From: Anthostomella pinea
Lineage: Eukaryota; Ascomycota; Sordariomycetes; Xylariales; Xylariaceae
NCBI GenBank assembly: GCA_963556695.1
Contig: CAUWAG010000018.1
Span: 62,001 to 126,000 of the forward strand
Direction: 5' to 3'
DNA length: 64,000 nt
The notes under the pieces were generated by a model. It made no database searches, was not told the origin of the DNA, and worked only from the letters and a program-made list of their open reading frames with translations. The position numbers and the translations under genes were made by a program. Shown here piece by piece: positions 22,902 to 35,564 of the stretch. Every line of letters begins with the position of its first letter. The stretch's first letter is position 1.

Positions 22902-25900
22902 TCAACCAGCCAGCTTTGCATCAGCTACAATGCGCTCGGCGAGGATCTGCTCTGACAACTCCAGACACAGCTTGAAGATACTGCTAGCCCCAAGGACCTT
23001 CAGTACCGAGATGTCTTTGCCGACCGTCTTCCAGATCCAGTTGCGGACCTCGACCGCGACCAGTGAGTCGACGCCGAGCTCGGCCATCCCCTCTTCTTTA
23101 CTGATACCACCCTTCGGTAGCTGCAGCAGCGTCTCGAGCCGCTCTGCGAATGCCGCCAGTATCGTTTCGGCCATGGCGCCCGCCTCGTTCAGAATTACTA
23201 GTTCCTCCTTGAGACTCTTGCGCGCCTCCGCCACACCACCGGTTGTATCATCTGCGTCGTCCCGGACCGTGAAGTGGCCGAATCGAGGGTCCAGGTGCCA
23301 GTGCAGCGGATTGGGGGTCCCGGGCTTGAACCTGCTCAGTCCGGTCGTGATGTCGAAGGGTTGACCGGGCGAATCGGGCCGCCCTGCTACGACTGCCTCG
23401 ACGATCATGTGGTGGATGTCCCGCTCGGAGATGGGCGGGTAGCCCTCGCGCTCCAGCCCTCTGTACAGGTGGTCCTTCTCGCGTTGCAGAAAACCGAGCC
23501 CGTAGATGACGCCGATGTTGAGGACGGAGCCCGCGAGACCACGCCGACGTCGGTTCGCCGCAAGACCGTTCATGTACATGTTGGCGGCCGCGTAGTTTGA
23601 CTGGCCGGGGTGTCCGCCGATGGCTGCGAACGACGACGTCATGATGAAGAACTCGAGGTCCGTCTCTGCAAACGCCGTGTCCAGGTTCTTGGACCCATCT
23701 GTCTTGGGCAGCATGCAACGGTTCCAGGTCTCTATGGTCATCTGTACGAATACGCGATCCTCCAGCACCATGGCACCGTTGATCACGCCTGCGACGGGAG
23801 GCATCGACACGGCCAGCTTGGTCTTCAACGCGAGGACGCTGTCGAGGCTCGTCACGTCAACTCGCTCCACCGTGATCTTGGCACCGTGCGACTGCATGAG
23901 CTCTTCAGGCCACTTGGGTGAGGTGTTCGGGTTGCGGCTGGCCAATACGATATGTCTGGCGCCGTGCTCGACCAAAAGCCGGCAGATGCTCTGGCCGAGG
24001 TCGCGCGTCAGTCCAATCATCAAGTATGTCTTGCGCGGACTGAAGAGCTGCTTCTCGGCGAGATAGTCGATGGTCTGCACGGCGTTTCGGTCGGTTCTCC
24101 AATCCACAATCTGGAATGGCCAGTGCTGCGGTCGTGATTGCAGCTCATGCAGAGGGACGGTGCTGAACGTATCGCCGCTATGCTTCAGAGTCATCGAGAC
24201 CTTCTGCTTGGCCATGGCGATCGCATCCTCGCAGGTCGTTTGGACAGCTGGGATGTCGTAAGGCTCCACCAGTTGCTCCGAGCTGAAAAGTGAGGAGCGC
24301 GTGTGGTATCTGCAATTACCAGGGAGCAGGTCACGCATTCTCTGCGACAGCTCATGGCCCTTTGGCAAGAAGTTGAGAACGGTGCCTCCTCCCACCGGAA
24401 AGATGCTTCTGATTTCTCTGTTCGTCGAGCGTGGGTGAAGGGCCCTTGATCCCGTGGTGTTGGTGTCGTGTTTGCCGTCCTCGGTGGTGCTGTACGAGGC
24501 AACCTGGCCACCCAACAGGGACGCGATCTCCGTGAGACACTCCGCGAATCCGACGTCCGCACCGACAAGCACGAATTGTTGACCTAGGGTCCGCCACGTA
24601 CTCGCCATAGCCGTCAAGTACCTCATGAGGAAGTGGACCACACCCAGATCGGCTCTCGTGTCCGCTTCCCGCAGAGGGAACGTTAACGAAGGGACACATG
24701 AAATGTACGAAGAGTTGATCTCTGACATTGCGACCACTCGGTTTCCAGTCTTTTGGTGACGACCAACACAGACATAGGCTGATGCATCGACGTCGAGCTT
24801 GACCGGTTCGGCGGAGCTGTAATCGACTTGGATCCAATCCTGTCCTGGAAGCGGGTTGCATGCCTTGGATTGAACCCTGTATGCAAGCGAGCCGTCGAGC
24901 GTTTGGTGCGGGCACAGCTTGACAACCTCTTGGAGAGTGTTGACTTTTCTGGAGACGACACGTCGCATGGCGTTGATTCTGTCGTTTGCCTGCTTCAGGG
25001 GGACAACACGAGGAATCAAGCGTCGCCCATCCTTGATATGGATCTCTGGCTCATGCGTCCACGGCAGCTCCACGGACTCGACCTCCTTCGCCCTGGCCAG
25101 GCGGATGAACGTGGTGGCAATCAACTGTTCCGAGGACTCGACATGCTCCAAGTCAAGAATCTGGAGTCTGAGGTTGGGAACCTCCGCTGTGACTGTGCGC
25201 AGAAAGCCAAAGGTAGCCGCGTGTCCTGGGTTCCCGTCCCGCGCATCGCAAGTAAGCCAGAGCACTGTCATGTTGGGTCGTAGGAGCGCTCGGAGCTGGC
25301 CGAGTCTATGCTCTGTCATGGTGGACATCAGAGGCTCATGGAGGTCAGCCAGTACGATGGCAGCTGTGCAATCTGCCAGGTCCTTTGCGTCGATGGCGTC
25401 GAGCGAACTTGCGAGACTCTGGTGGCAGAAAGGCGCAAGTTGCTCCTTCAAATGGGCAGTCAGTCTGCTCACGCCTGCATCGCCAAGGATAAGCAGGTTT
25501 TCGGTCGCCTTGCCATGGAGTGGCTGCAAAGTCGAAGTCTGGTCGAGCTGTCGGACCATGACGAAGCAGCCAGGGTGATGAAACTGATCCGAATTTCTCG
25601 CATTCTGTTCAAAACCACAGCAATATAGAAGATCAGGCCACTCTGGGGGCGACTGGATGTCGTCCGGATGAGTGACGCTTGCCTTGCGACCTGTCGTGGA
25701 AGCGCCAGAGGTGTGCACAATAATTAGGAAGCCTCCGGGTCTCATTATAGCACGGATTCTCTTCAGAATGCCCACTGGCTCGTCATTCTCCAAGAACGAG
25801 GTCGATAGCAGCACGAGGTCCTGGAGGCTGTCGGTCCCGAGTTGGACCTTGAGATCCCGTTGGAGATTCAGCGACAGCGTTTTGACCTTGTTCCGTGGTG

Positions 25901-28900
25901 CGCCTGAAGGTCGAACATGGCCACCATCACTCTGCTCCGTCTCAGCGCCGATGATGAAGGACTGAAATGACAAATCCTGGGCAGCGAGAACATACTCTGT
26001 GACCCCAGGGTCCGAGGCCGTGAGACAGAGAATGTTCATCCGGGGATCCCGATGAGCTACCTGCTTCACGATCCGAGCAATGTGCTGGTGAAAGCTGAAG
26101 ACTTGAGTCGCTTCCTCGATGACCGAAGGGAGACTGGTAGACAACTGGTGTGGGTTGCTCTCACCCAGCTTTCGGATTGGATCCAGGTAGTGGCGGTTGC
26201 TCGAGTAGGCGACCAACTCGTCAATGTGCTCTCTGGTATCGGACGTCCAGCTCTCGATGACCTTGTCTAAGCCATTCATACCTAGTTCGGACGAGTTGGA
26301 ATGACCTCGGATGAAAAAGGAGGCCACTCGACAACACTCGTCCATGATCGACGAGTTATCTGTTGCGGTACCATCGAGATTGGCGTGTACTATCTCATCA
26401 GTCGGGTCGATATCCACGACAGTATGCAGGTACAGCTCGTAGTCATCATTGGCCTGGGTATCGGCCAAAGCACAAACAGCAAGCCCTTCGACCTGCACCT
26501 CTGCTGTTCCAGTCTCGTTGAAGATACCGATGTCAACGACGAACTCGGCTTTGGACTCTGGCGTGGCCCGCTTGCAATGCGTCATGTGTGTGTCAACGAC
26601 GAGCATGCCATCCTGGTCGGGCCCGTATTCCTGGCCAAGCGAAGCCAGGTTGAACTGCACACGCTCAATAAACACGGGGAGGAACGACGTCCAGAGAGAC
26701 CTAGTCATCGTCAGGCAAAATATCTCATGAGGGGAGGGGAGCACTTACTTATCGCCAGGCGATGCGTACGACAGGAAAGCGGACTGAAAACAGCTGTCAA
26801 GAGTTGCCGGGCTTACTTGCAAGGCGGTGGTGTCTTCGGGGTGGCGCCGTTTGAGACCTGCAGAACAATGATCGTGCCGTCGGCGGATCGACGTCAGGGC
26901 TCGGTATGGTCCTGAATACACGAGTCCGGTTTCGTCCATCATCTTGTAGAATGCCTCCGGTCTGGCGGGCAGCATCTCTGACTGGGAAGGTCGTCTCGGC
27001 GGCAATGCGCCCGGGGAAGGGTCACCCAGAACGATCGTCAGCATTCCTGTCGCATCCTTCTTCATATGCGTAGTTCCATCAGCAGGACACGAAGTCAAGC
27101 TGAAAGAGGCCTCAATGGTTGAGCCCAACTTCGTGCGCTGGGGCCAGGAAAGTACCTGGAGGGAGAACAGTGTCTCGGTGCCCGACGAGTCACGGTCGAT
27201 GCTGATACCACTCATGATTTGCAGCTGCGAGATTTCAACCAGCGAGGCTGATCTTCCATCGAGGAGGTATCGGGCAGCATCAAGTGCCATGACGCAGTAT
27301 GCGGAAGCTGGCAGCAGGGCTTGATCCTGGAAGCTGTGGTGCTCTAGCCAAGGGATCTTGTCCAGTTTGAGGACGTTGCGCCATCTCATCTCATGCTCGT
27401 TGTCGTCCCGAGTGCGTACGCCAAGTAGCTCGTGGGGTGCGGAGTTCCTGAAATGGTACTGGCGAGAGGGCCGCGACTCTCGATAGTGAATGGTTGAGTG
27501 GTCGAATGGGTACGTCGGCAGGTCCTTGGGATGAAATTGACCAGCGTCGGACACGAGAGACTGATCAATGTAGTTGCACAAGCCAGCGCCTAGGGGTCCC
27601 AAATGCGTCCATACGAAACCGAGGAAGTCCGAAAACGCCAGGCTGTCGTCTTTCATCCGGTCCAAAGGACTGCAGTAGGGGATGTCGTTCCCAAGTCCCT
27701 TAGCAGTCTGAGCGACAGGGCCCTTGAGAGCAGAATGTGGCCCTATCTCGACGGCAAGATCGAAGGGGCCAGATTCCGACAACGCATGGTTCAACGCTTC
27801 ATGGAATTGCACGGCATTGACCATGTTGTCTCTCCAGTAGCCGGCACCGAGGTCCTGCTCTCCAGTTCTAGTGAAGCCGTGAACACTCGAAACCCGAACA
27901 GTCGGCCCATTGCCTTCGGCGGTTGGCGAAATACCACATTGTTGCAGGGCCTTGACATATTCCTCGGCGGGTTTCGTCATGTGCGGCGAGTGATATGCCG
28001 TGTCGACGAGCAGCAGCCGCGCAAACTTGTTGTGCGAAGCCAGCTTGTCCTTCGCCAGATGTATCATGTCCAGGTCGCCCGAGAGCGTGACACTGGAGGG
28101 AGCATTGCTGGCAGCAACGCAGATTCGCCCATCGAACATAGAATCCCGACAAAAGCCAAGGGCCTCACTCTCTGACATTCCAGCCGCAAGCATGCCGCCC
28201 TTTTGGCCTTCGGAACCTCCAGCAAGATATGCAAACATGCCGCGATAGTAGGAAATCAGAATGGCATCTCTTGCAGACAGCCTTCCCGCGGCGTACGCCG
28301 CAGCAATCTCGCCTGACGAATGTCCAACGACGGTATGGAACTCGATGCGCAGACTTTTCATGACGTCGACTAGTCCGAGTTGCAAAGCAGTAGAAACAGG
28401 CTGCGATATAACGGCCTCGTCCATCCTGGCTTCGGTCCCCTCGGTCATGATTCGTCCCTCCAGGGTCCAGGCGGGAGGATGAGGACAGGCCCGTAGGGTG
28501 TCATCAAGGCTCCGTATCGTTTGGCGATAGACTGCGTTGGTACGGAACAGCGATCTCGACATGGTGGGCCACTGTGCACCTTGGCCGGTGAAAATACCAA
28601 GGATTCGAGCGGGTGCCGTCATGGTTTTTGATCTCATTCCTATTTCATTAGGGGTCGTCGATGCTCGAAGAAGGGCGTCCAGCGCCTCCAGAGCCTGTGA
28701 GATAGACGCCGCAGAGACTGCCACTCGGTACTGAAGGGCGCTTCTGCGGGAATAAAGATACCGGGCCAGCTTCTGATAGCCAACCTGATTTCGTTGAACA
28801 TATTTCTTGAGAGAACCAACCAGTTCATACAACGACTTCTGGGAGGATGCTGAGACGAGAAGGGGTAGGAAGAACGGATTTCGCGCAGCCTCTTCGAGAA

Positions 28901-30402
28901 GCGGCTGGATTGTTGGGGCCGGACGCTGGTACTGGACGAGCTGGTTGTGGATATGGGGAACGTAGGCCTCGATAATGGCATGGGCATTCGTCCCGCCAAA
29001 CCCGAACGAGTTGACGCTGGCCCTGCGTGGATGGCCTTCCGGAGGCTCCGGCCAGGGCACAATAGTGGTCGGAATATGAAGATTGCCGTAGAACGGCTTT
29101 ACGCTCTGACTTAGCGTGGTGAGGTGGAGGTTAGGGGGGATTAAGCCGTGCTTCAGCCCCTGAACCGACTTGAGCAGTCCAGCCAAGCCAGCGGCACCCT
29201 CGGTGTGCCCAATCACGGTCTACAAGACGAATATTAGCGCTGAAAGGTATCATCACTGGAGAACGAAACTGTATTGTGCTTACTTTGACAGACCCGACAA
29301 GCATCTTGCCGGACGCGTCTGTATGGTTCTCAGGCTCACCGAGGTTGGATTTGGTACCAAAGAAAGCCTCGGAGATGGCTCGTGCTTCTCGGGGGTCGCC
29401 TGCAGAAGTTCCTGTGCCGTGTGCTTCGAAGTACTGACAATGGTCTACGGGGTTCTGAGGATCCAGTCCGGCCCTGTGGTACGTGTTCCGGATCAGGGTG
29501 GCCTGGGCGACGGGGTTGGGCATCGTGATACCTCTTGTACGGCCGTCCGAGTTGACACCCACTTCGCGGATGATGGCTTCAATCTCGTCTCCGTCGGCCA
29601 GTGCGCGGGAAAGCGGCTTGAGAAACAGAGCCGCGCAGCCTTCACCGCGCGCGTAGCCGTCTGCACCGGCATCCCACATGTGGCACTTCCCGGTAGGGCT
29701 CAGCATGTGCAGGGTTGACTCCACGATGAACTGCTCAGGGGTGATCATCAAGTTGACGCCGGTAACACAGGCCATGCTGCATTCTCCTGAGCGGAGGGCC
29801 AGCACCGCTTGGTGCAGCGCCACGAGACTCGAGCTGCATGCCGTGTCGATGGTCATGGAAGGGCCTTGGAAGTTGAAGAAGTATGATATCCGGTTCGAGA
29901 GGATGGCGCGGCTGTTGCCTGTGGCGTAATACTGGCTGGTCGCGAGCTCGTCGCGCTGCGAGAGGGTGTCGTAGTCGCCCGTCATGCATCCGCAGTACAT
30001 GCCCACGTCTTTGCCGTTGTACCGACTCAGAGTGAAGCCGGCCGACTCCATGGCCTCGTACACGACCTCCAGGAGGAAGCGTTGTTGTGGGTCCATGGCT
30101 TCAGCCTCCTTCGGGGTGATGTTGAAGAAACCGGCATCAAAGACACGGTGGTCCTGGTCCAGCCAGTACGCTTTGATGGAATTGGTCGTACCATGGTATT
30201 CGCCGTCCTCGTGGTAGAAGGCTTTGGCGTTGAATCTGCCAGCGGGAACCTCGCGAGACAAGTCGGGTGCGCGGCACAGGACGTCCCACAACTTCGAAGG
30301 CGAGGTGGCACCGCCTGCGAAGCGGCAGCTGCTGCCCACTATAGCGATTGGCTCTGGTGGGGAGGTCTGGGATGAGTAGGACGCCATTTCGAAGATGGCC
30401 AT
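22902..30402 (-). CDS. iterative reducing type I polyketide synthase, no release domain
   Basis: Three exons, 29284-30402, 26749-29219 and 22902-26700 (introns of 64 and 48 nt), give 2462 residues. KS: Cys189 (DTACSSS), His328 (EAHGTGT), His378 (GHTEG). AT: Ser674 (GHSSG). DH: His1001 and Asp1181 (LDSCFQ), but the usual HxxxG reads HSFQD. A methyltransferase-sized region follows, but its SAM-binding glycines are replaced ([10 protein letters not shown]). The next region resembles the non-catalytic ER/psi-KR part, with no NADPH motif for enoyl reduction. [28 protein letters not shown]. Terminal [13 protein letters not shown]. Nothing follows the ACP. The KR-to-ACP linker ([25 protein letters not shown]) resembles the PKS half of PKS-NRPS hybrids. 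The product and release partner are unknown. Confidence 0.9.
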
Positions 30403-30822
30403 TGCTTTTGTTCTTCAATGTCTTGGATCGGGCGTAGGGCGGCGGTTATATGTCGCAGGTTGGCGATGACAATGGGACAATGACAATGGGTGTGGATGAC
30501 CAAGGAGAGGTGCAGGGGGGGCTCAAAGGGGAAACCAAAAGGAAGAACAACGGGATGGATTTCCTTTCGAGGCCCGTGCTGTTCGTCCGACCAGCTGATG
30601 CTCCGAGGTGTATGTGTTTCGTCAGTAGTCGCATCGGTGGATGGATGGAACGAAGGGGTGGTTTGGCTGGAGGTGCGTGCTGATCCGTCGTCACCTATCG
30701 CCGAAGGTGGTTGAGGATGTGGACTGTCTGAGACCACCAGGGTGCTCAGAGATTCAGAAAGGTGGTTACCCAATCAGGGAGGACAAGGTGTGCACTGAAC
30801 TCCCACAGAAATGAATATTGCT

Positions 30823-30855
30823 GAGCAACAGAAGAGCAACAGAAGAGCAACAGAA
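30823..30855. repeat. 11-bp tandem triplicate
   Basis: Three perfect copies of GAGCAACAGAA, about 420 bp upstream of the PKS start codon. Confidence 0.9.
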
Positions 30856-33850
30856 AATTTTCTTGGGTGTGCGTGCTCCGGGTCACCTAGGCGCCGTAAG
30901 TGGAATTTCTGAGTGGTGTGCACTCGGAGAAGTCAGCCCACCGAACGAACAATGGCAACTTGCAGATAAGCCGGCGCTGGGTGGGTCGGCTAGAAATCCT
31001 CAGTGCCTTACAGTGAGTATAGGGAAGAGTGGTAGGGGAGTGAGTGGGAGAGGGGTGATCGATAAGGGGGGCAACGGGGGAAGCGGGCATAATGGGTGAC
31101 TACCTACAGAAATTTCCATTCATATTCACGAATAAGTCCAGGTCCATTCATACGGAAAAGTCTATTCACCGTGCGTGTGAGATTACAATGACCTTAACTG
31201 TACATTGTGACAGACTGTGCTACGAAGAACGTACCATCCTGTGGCTGTCAAGTCTACAATTTGGTCACTAGGGACAGCCCGAAGGGGTGAGCACGTCGAT
31301 GAGGGAGCTTTTGCAGCGTTGATCATAATTATACCTATTGAAGAAGCCTTGACACATGGGCCGTCTCTTCCATACAACCGCAGACGACAATGAAAAAGCC
31401 TAGTTTCTCATCTAAACCAGGTTGGTCGTATCCATCCAATCCTTGCCCTCACCAACCGTGCCCTCGCAGTTGCGTCTCCGGCCCGACCACAGCTCCTTTA
31501 TATTTGGCAGTAAGGTGATGCGTGGATACCCCGGGGACAGTGAGCTCATATGCAGAGGTTCTGCAGCGCAGAACCTTCGTGGCACGGTTTCAATTTCTGG
31601 TACCGTGCCACCAAAGTTGGAACCGTGCCGCCCCCGTACTGCTTCATTTTCCAGCGGTAACCACTTACCATGTGTTTCCCCCAAGTGAAGAGCGCGAGGT
31701 AAGCTGATGAATGGCGATGTGGACATTTGAAATCCACCAGTACATATAGATAACGAGATTTTCCTCGGAAACTAAGCGTCCGATCGAGTTCCGCCCCCCT
31801 CATGGCATCAACTGCAATTGAGAACAGCGAGAAAGGCGGACGAAATTCTCGATGCATATAGATGGTGATTGGTTTTTCTAAAAGCATCCAGCCAGTGGTC
31901 GGCGGTGATGAAAAAGCAGAACGGCGTGTGGAGAACCCGAATTTCCCACGTCATCAGGTTGATGTCGGACAGACGATCCATATGAGTCCGCTGTGACTCC
32001 AGTAGAGCTCCCGTACCCGGCGGTGATATCGGCTGCAAATTCATCAGCGAGCATCGTGAATGTGTGAGACGGACCACCCCTCTCCGAGGTCGGTATAGTG
32101 AAACGCGAAGTCGTCGTACTGGCACAGCTCATAGGGCATATGCTGGCGATCATCGAGAGATATCGGCTTCGGATTACACACGGTGGTAGGACCCGGTGTA
32201 TGGCTGACATCAAGTGTGTCCAAGGTCGCTCAGGGGGCGCGATGCTGCTCTGGTTGAGACACCGAGTCGTACAGTGTACTTACTGGTGAAGTGGTCGAAT
32301 CAGCTCTAGACGATGTGGATTGTCAGGTTTGCCGGGAACGAGGGGATCATGGGGGACACCAACCGGCTCCCTCTGGTGGGCTTGGACGTATAATTTGTTG
32401 CGTAAACTTCGGTCAACCTACTCCCGGTATAGAAGTCTCTTCGTGTGGCGTGAAGAGAGACTGGACTTGCCTCCTTTGTTTGGATCTCGAGCACTGCTGA
32501 CGTGTCTCACACCTTATCTTCCTCCGGCTCAATTTCATCGAATGGCAACGATCACACACTCTTCGATTTGGTACTCCTGCCATCATGATGCACTCGACGG
32601 GAGGTGTGCTGAAAATTCCCGATGCTTTGCGACAGGACGAACTCGCCTGGGTGTGATGGCCACCTTCAGACTAACGGATGTAACCGTGGTTGCTTAGTCT
32701 GGACTCGACAATTAGACCCAGACGAATATGTCTAGAGCACTGTTCTCGCAAACGAAGGAACCTGAGACACACCGTTGAGACCCCCGATACACTGAAATAT
32801 AAGCCATAGTTATTGGTAAGCGGTTGGAATAATAACTCGCATAAGCATTTGGCATAATCAATTATTCCAAGGCAACTTGACCGGAGTAAGCACCAATCCG
32901 CTGCTTATTCCAATGCAAAATATTGTCTCAGCCGCTTGACTGAAAACTGCCGGCCCTAAGTACAGGCCCCTTCCAGTTTGATTGCCTTCGTGGCGTGCCT
33001 TAATCTACAACGAATTAGTGAACCGTCGTGCCATCAGCGCGATGTCTTGGATGGCCCACTTGTGCGATGTCGTCTGTACCCATCATCTCGGATGAGGCAA
33101 ACTTTCCACGACGTCGTAAATCCAGTTCAAGTGCCTGCGAACGGTATGGAGGCACTTGGCAAACATGTGTACCGGCATTGTGAGTAGTACAAGCCATGAA
33201 AGGCGTGAACGGAGACAACGCCACCCGATTCAGCATATGTCAAACAGTGCCTAGATGGTTCATATGGTTGATGTTCGTGTATCTGGTGCTGATCTTGACG
33301 AAGCTGTTGTTGTGAAGTGTCTGGCACCTGATTAGTGCACCGCCACCTCCCTGACGCCACGGTGGCTTGCGTGCCATTCCTTATGTGGAGCCTACTCCTA
33401 TCACCGCTTGTTGTACAAAGACCCGGTCACAGGAAGTTCGTAGCAAAAAAACTATTGCAGCATCGCAAGGCCACGAGATCTTGCATCTGCCATTACTAGG
33501 ACCATATGCGGGGGACTTGTGTCTGACGTGTTACCAGATCTCTCGGATTTCCTTCATGGGAGGGTACGCCGTGCGATGTCACCGCTGGGCGGAGGGATTC
33601 ATCCGTATCACATGTCTACTAACTATCAACCAATCCAATGCAAAGACCGAACTCAGGAAGGCTACACGATATGCGATCGAATAGCTCCAGCGAGAGTGTT
33701 ACAGCCGATATGACGTGTGCGAGCTAGGCCGCCCACTCCACATTGGCGTAGCACAGGTCATGTGAACGATGATCTGGTGTCTTACTCGGTACTTCTGATC
33801 ATCTCATCTTGCTTGGTGGTGAGTCGCATATTCTTGCCTGATACAACTGA

Positions 33851-34012
33851 TACCATGCCTTTGTCGGATTGACCTCGGACTCGTCTGATTCGGAGGATTT
33901 AGAGGACGAAGACAAAGACTCGGCTGAAGAGGAGATTTTGGAGGCTGTACAGGAGCCTAGGCACACCCGTTCGGGGCGAGCCATTAGGGCGCCCGTACAA
34001 TTGTACGAGTAA
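33851..34012 (+). other. possible remnant of a transposable-element protein C-terminus
   Basis: An open frame of 53 codons without its own Met, ending at TAA 34010-34012. It is strongly acidic (SDSSDSEDLEDEDKDS) and then ends with RHTRSGRAIRAPVQLYE. Tails with acidic runs followed by an RSGR..R.P motif are common at the C-terminus of fungal transposon-encoded proteins. No upstream catalytic domain was found in frame. The assignment is inferred and weak. Confidence 0.25.
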
Positions 34013-35564
34013 ACAGCTTCAGCGCTTTTAAATGATAATACTACCATAAATCTCCGATCTGAATAGCTTCATTCGTGGGTGGGTGAATAAGGGGGTGTTT
34101 TGGTGGTGACCCCACAATTTGGCTGGCCGACTTCTATGGGGGATGGTAGATGAAAAGGGGTGGCAGTGGAAATCTCCCATGCATCTCTATGTCAAGTTGG
34201 CTCGACACAGAAGCTTTCAAGAGGTACGTCCACATTGAGGACCAGAAATCCGAAGTAACTACCTGACATGGCTCGAAAACCACGTGTGCTCTTGGGCAAC
34301 CGAGTCTCGTGGCCGCCTCCGAACCATTGTTGATTCAGTGGCTATTGCCCTGGTACAAGAAGCTGAACTCTCTGTCAGTGTAAGACAAACACGCTTAGCA
34401 GACCTAACGGAACATACCCCGGCTTTGTATTTCCCCTGAGAGACATTCTTGAGTCTAAAAATCCACGCGATAGAGCTATTCGCAGGCCTCCGAGAACTTG
34501 ATCCGGCCGTAAGGGACTTACGGTACCGCTTAGCCCGCTGTTGCTTCATCTGTCAAAATAGAAGGCGTCTTGCACATGGCACGGTGGGCTACACGTGGTA
34601 GTCCCCCATAAAGTTCAACGGGCTTCTTGATGGAGAGCCACCACGTTGCTCCTGGGCAGTGGGTCTTTTCACTAAGGTGTCCTTCGAACCATGAGGCGCC
34701 GAGGTCTGTTACACATCACCGCCTCTTGCCACGCGGAAATGAGAACGGCTAACTTGAGTAGAACGGACCAAGTTTCTCTGGAAGCAGACCGATCCATGGT
34801 CGCACTGTCCTGTGTGGTGGAAGCCCTAGATATCGTAAGATCATTGCGTGTTTGAGAACCCTGTTCCGCTGTAGGTAGGTGAAGAATTAGTCTTTCCAGT
34901 AATACCAAAGCTGGAGTTCACTCACGATGGAAGAAGCTACGTGGACGTGACGGTCAGCGTGAGCTGTCGATAGACATACCACATAGCTTTAGCTGGCGCT
35001 GACTGGAATGTCGGCGCCTGGTTCAGAGCACATCTTCCTACTCACGTGCGCCACTGGCGTCAGTCCTCAATTATCCAATCAAAGGCTGTATTTTCCATAC
35101 AAATTTCCATATCGGGGTGGTGGCGCCGGTAGTGCCCAGAGGATGGCTGACGCGTCGCATCAAAGGATGACAACCCGTACGCGCTGGTTGGAGCCCCGAC
35201 AAGTATCAAGGGTCGTGGTCGAGAACTTCAAGTCCCCGGGGAAGTATGATTGTTCTTGATGATCATCGAGAGATCATTTGTCGGGGTTAAGGCTAAAAGA
35301 GTAGATGGTAGGGTAAATAGTAGGGTAATTCGGACAAATAAGCAACAGAAGTGGACAATGCTTTCAGCGACGTCTTATAATATCCCAAACGCCTCTGTTC
35401 CTTCAAATGCACACTGAATATGTACCTCGTCTCACCAGGACGCCAGATAGTCGGATTGGGAATTATATGCTACTACTGGCCTTACCCATGAATGGCCGCT
35501 TGAGCCACCGTTAAGCCAAACGCCTTTCGCTGAGGGCCATTGCTCCGATATCCACCTCGCCCTC

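Larger units (their letters stand above)
30403..35564. other. 5.2-kb region without a convincing gene
   Basis: Between the PKS start and the flavohemoglobin. Many ORFs of 60-125 codons lie on both strands, none with recognised motifs. It contains an 11-bp triplicate at 30823-30855 and imperfect inverted words around 32830-32930 (TTGGAATAAT/GCTTATTCCAA). A short acidic, Arg-terminated reading frame at 33851-34012 may be a transposon remnant. The first several hundred bases must hold the PKS promoter. The low coding content suggests old insertions or lost genes. Confidence 0.5.
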
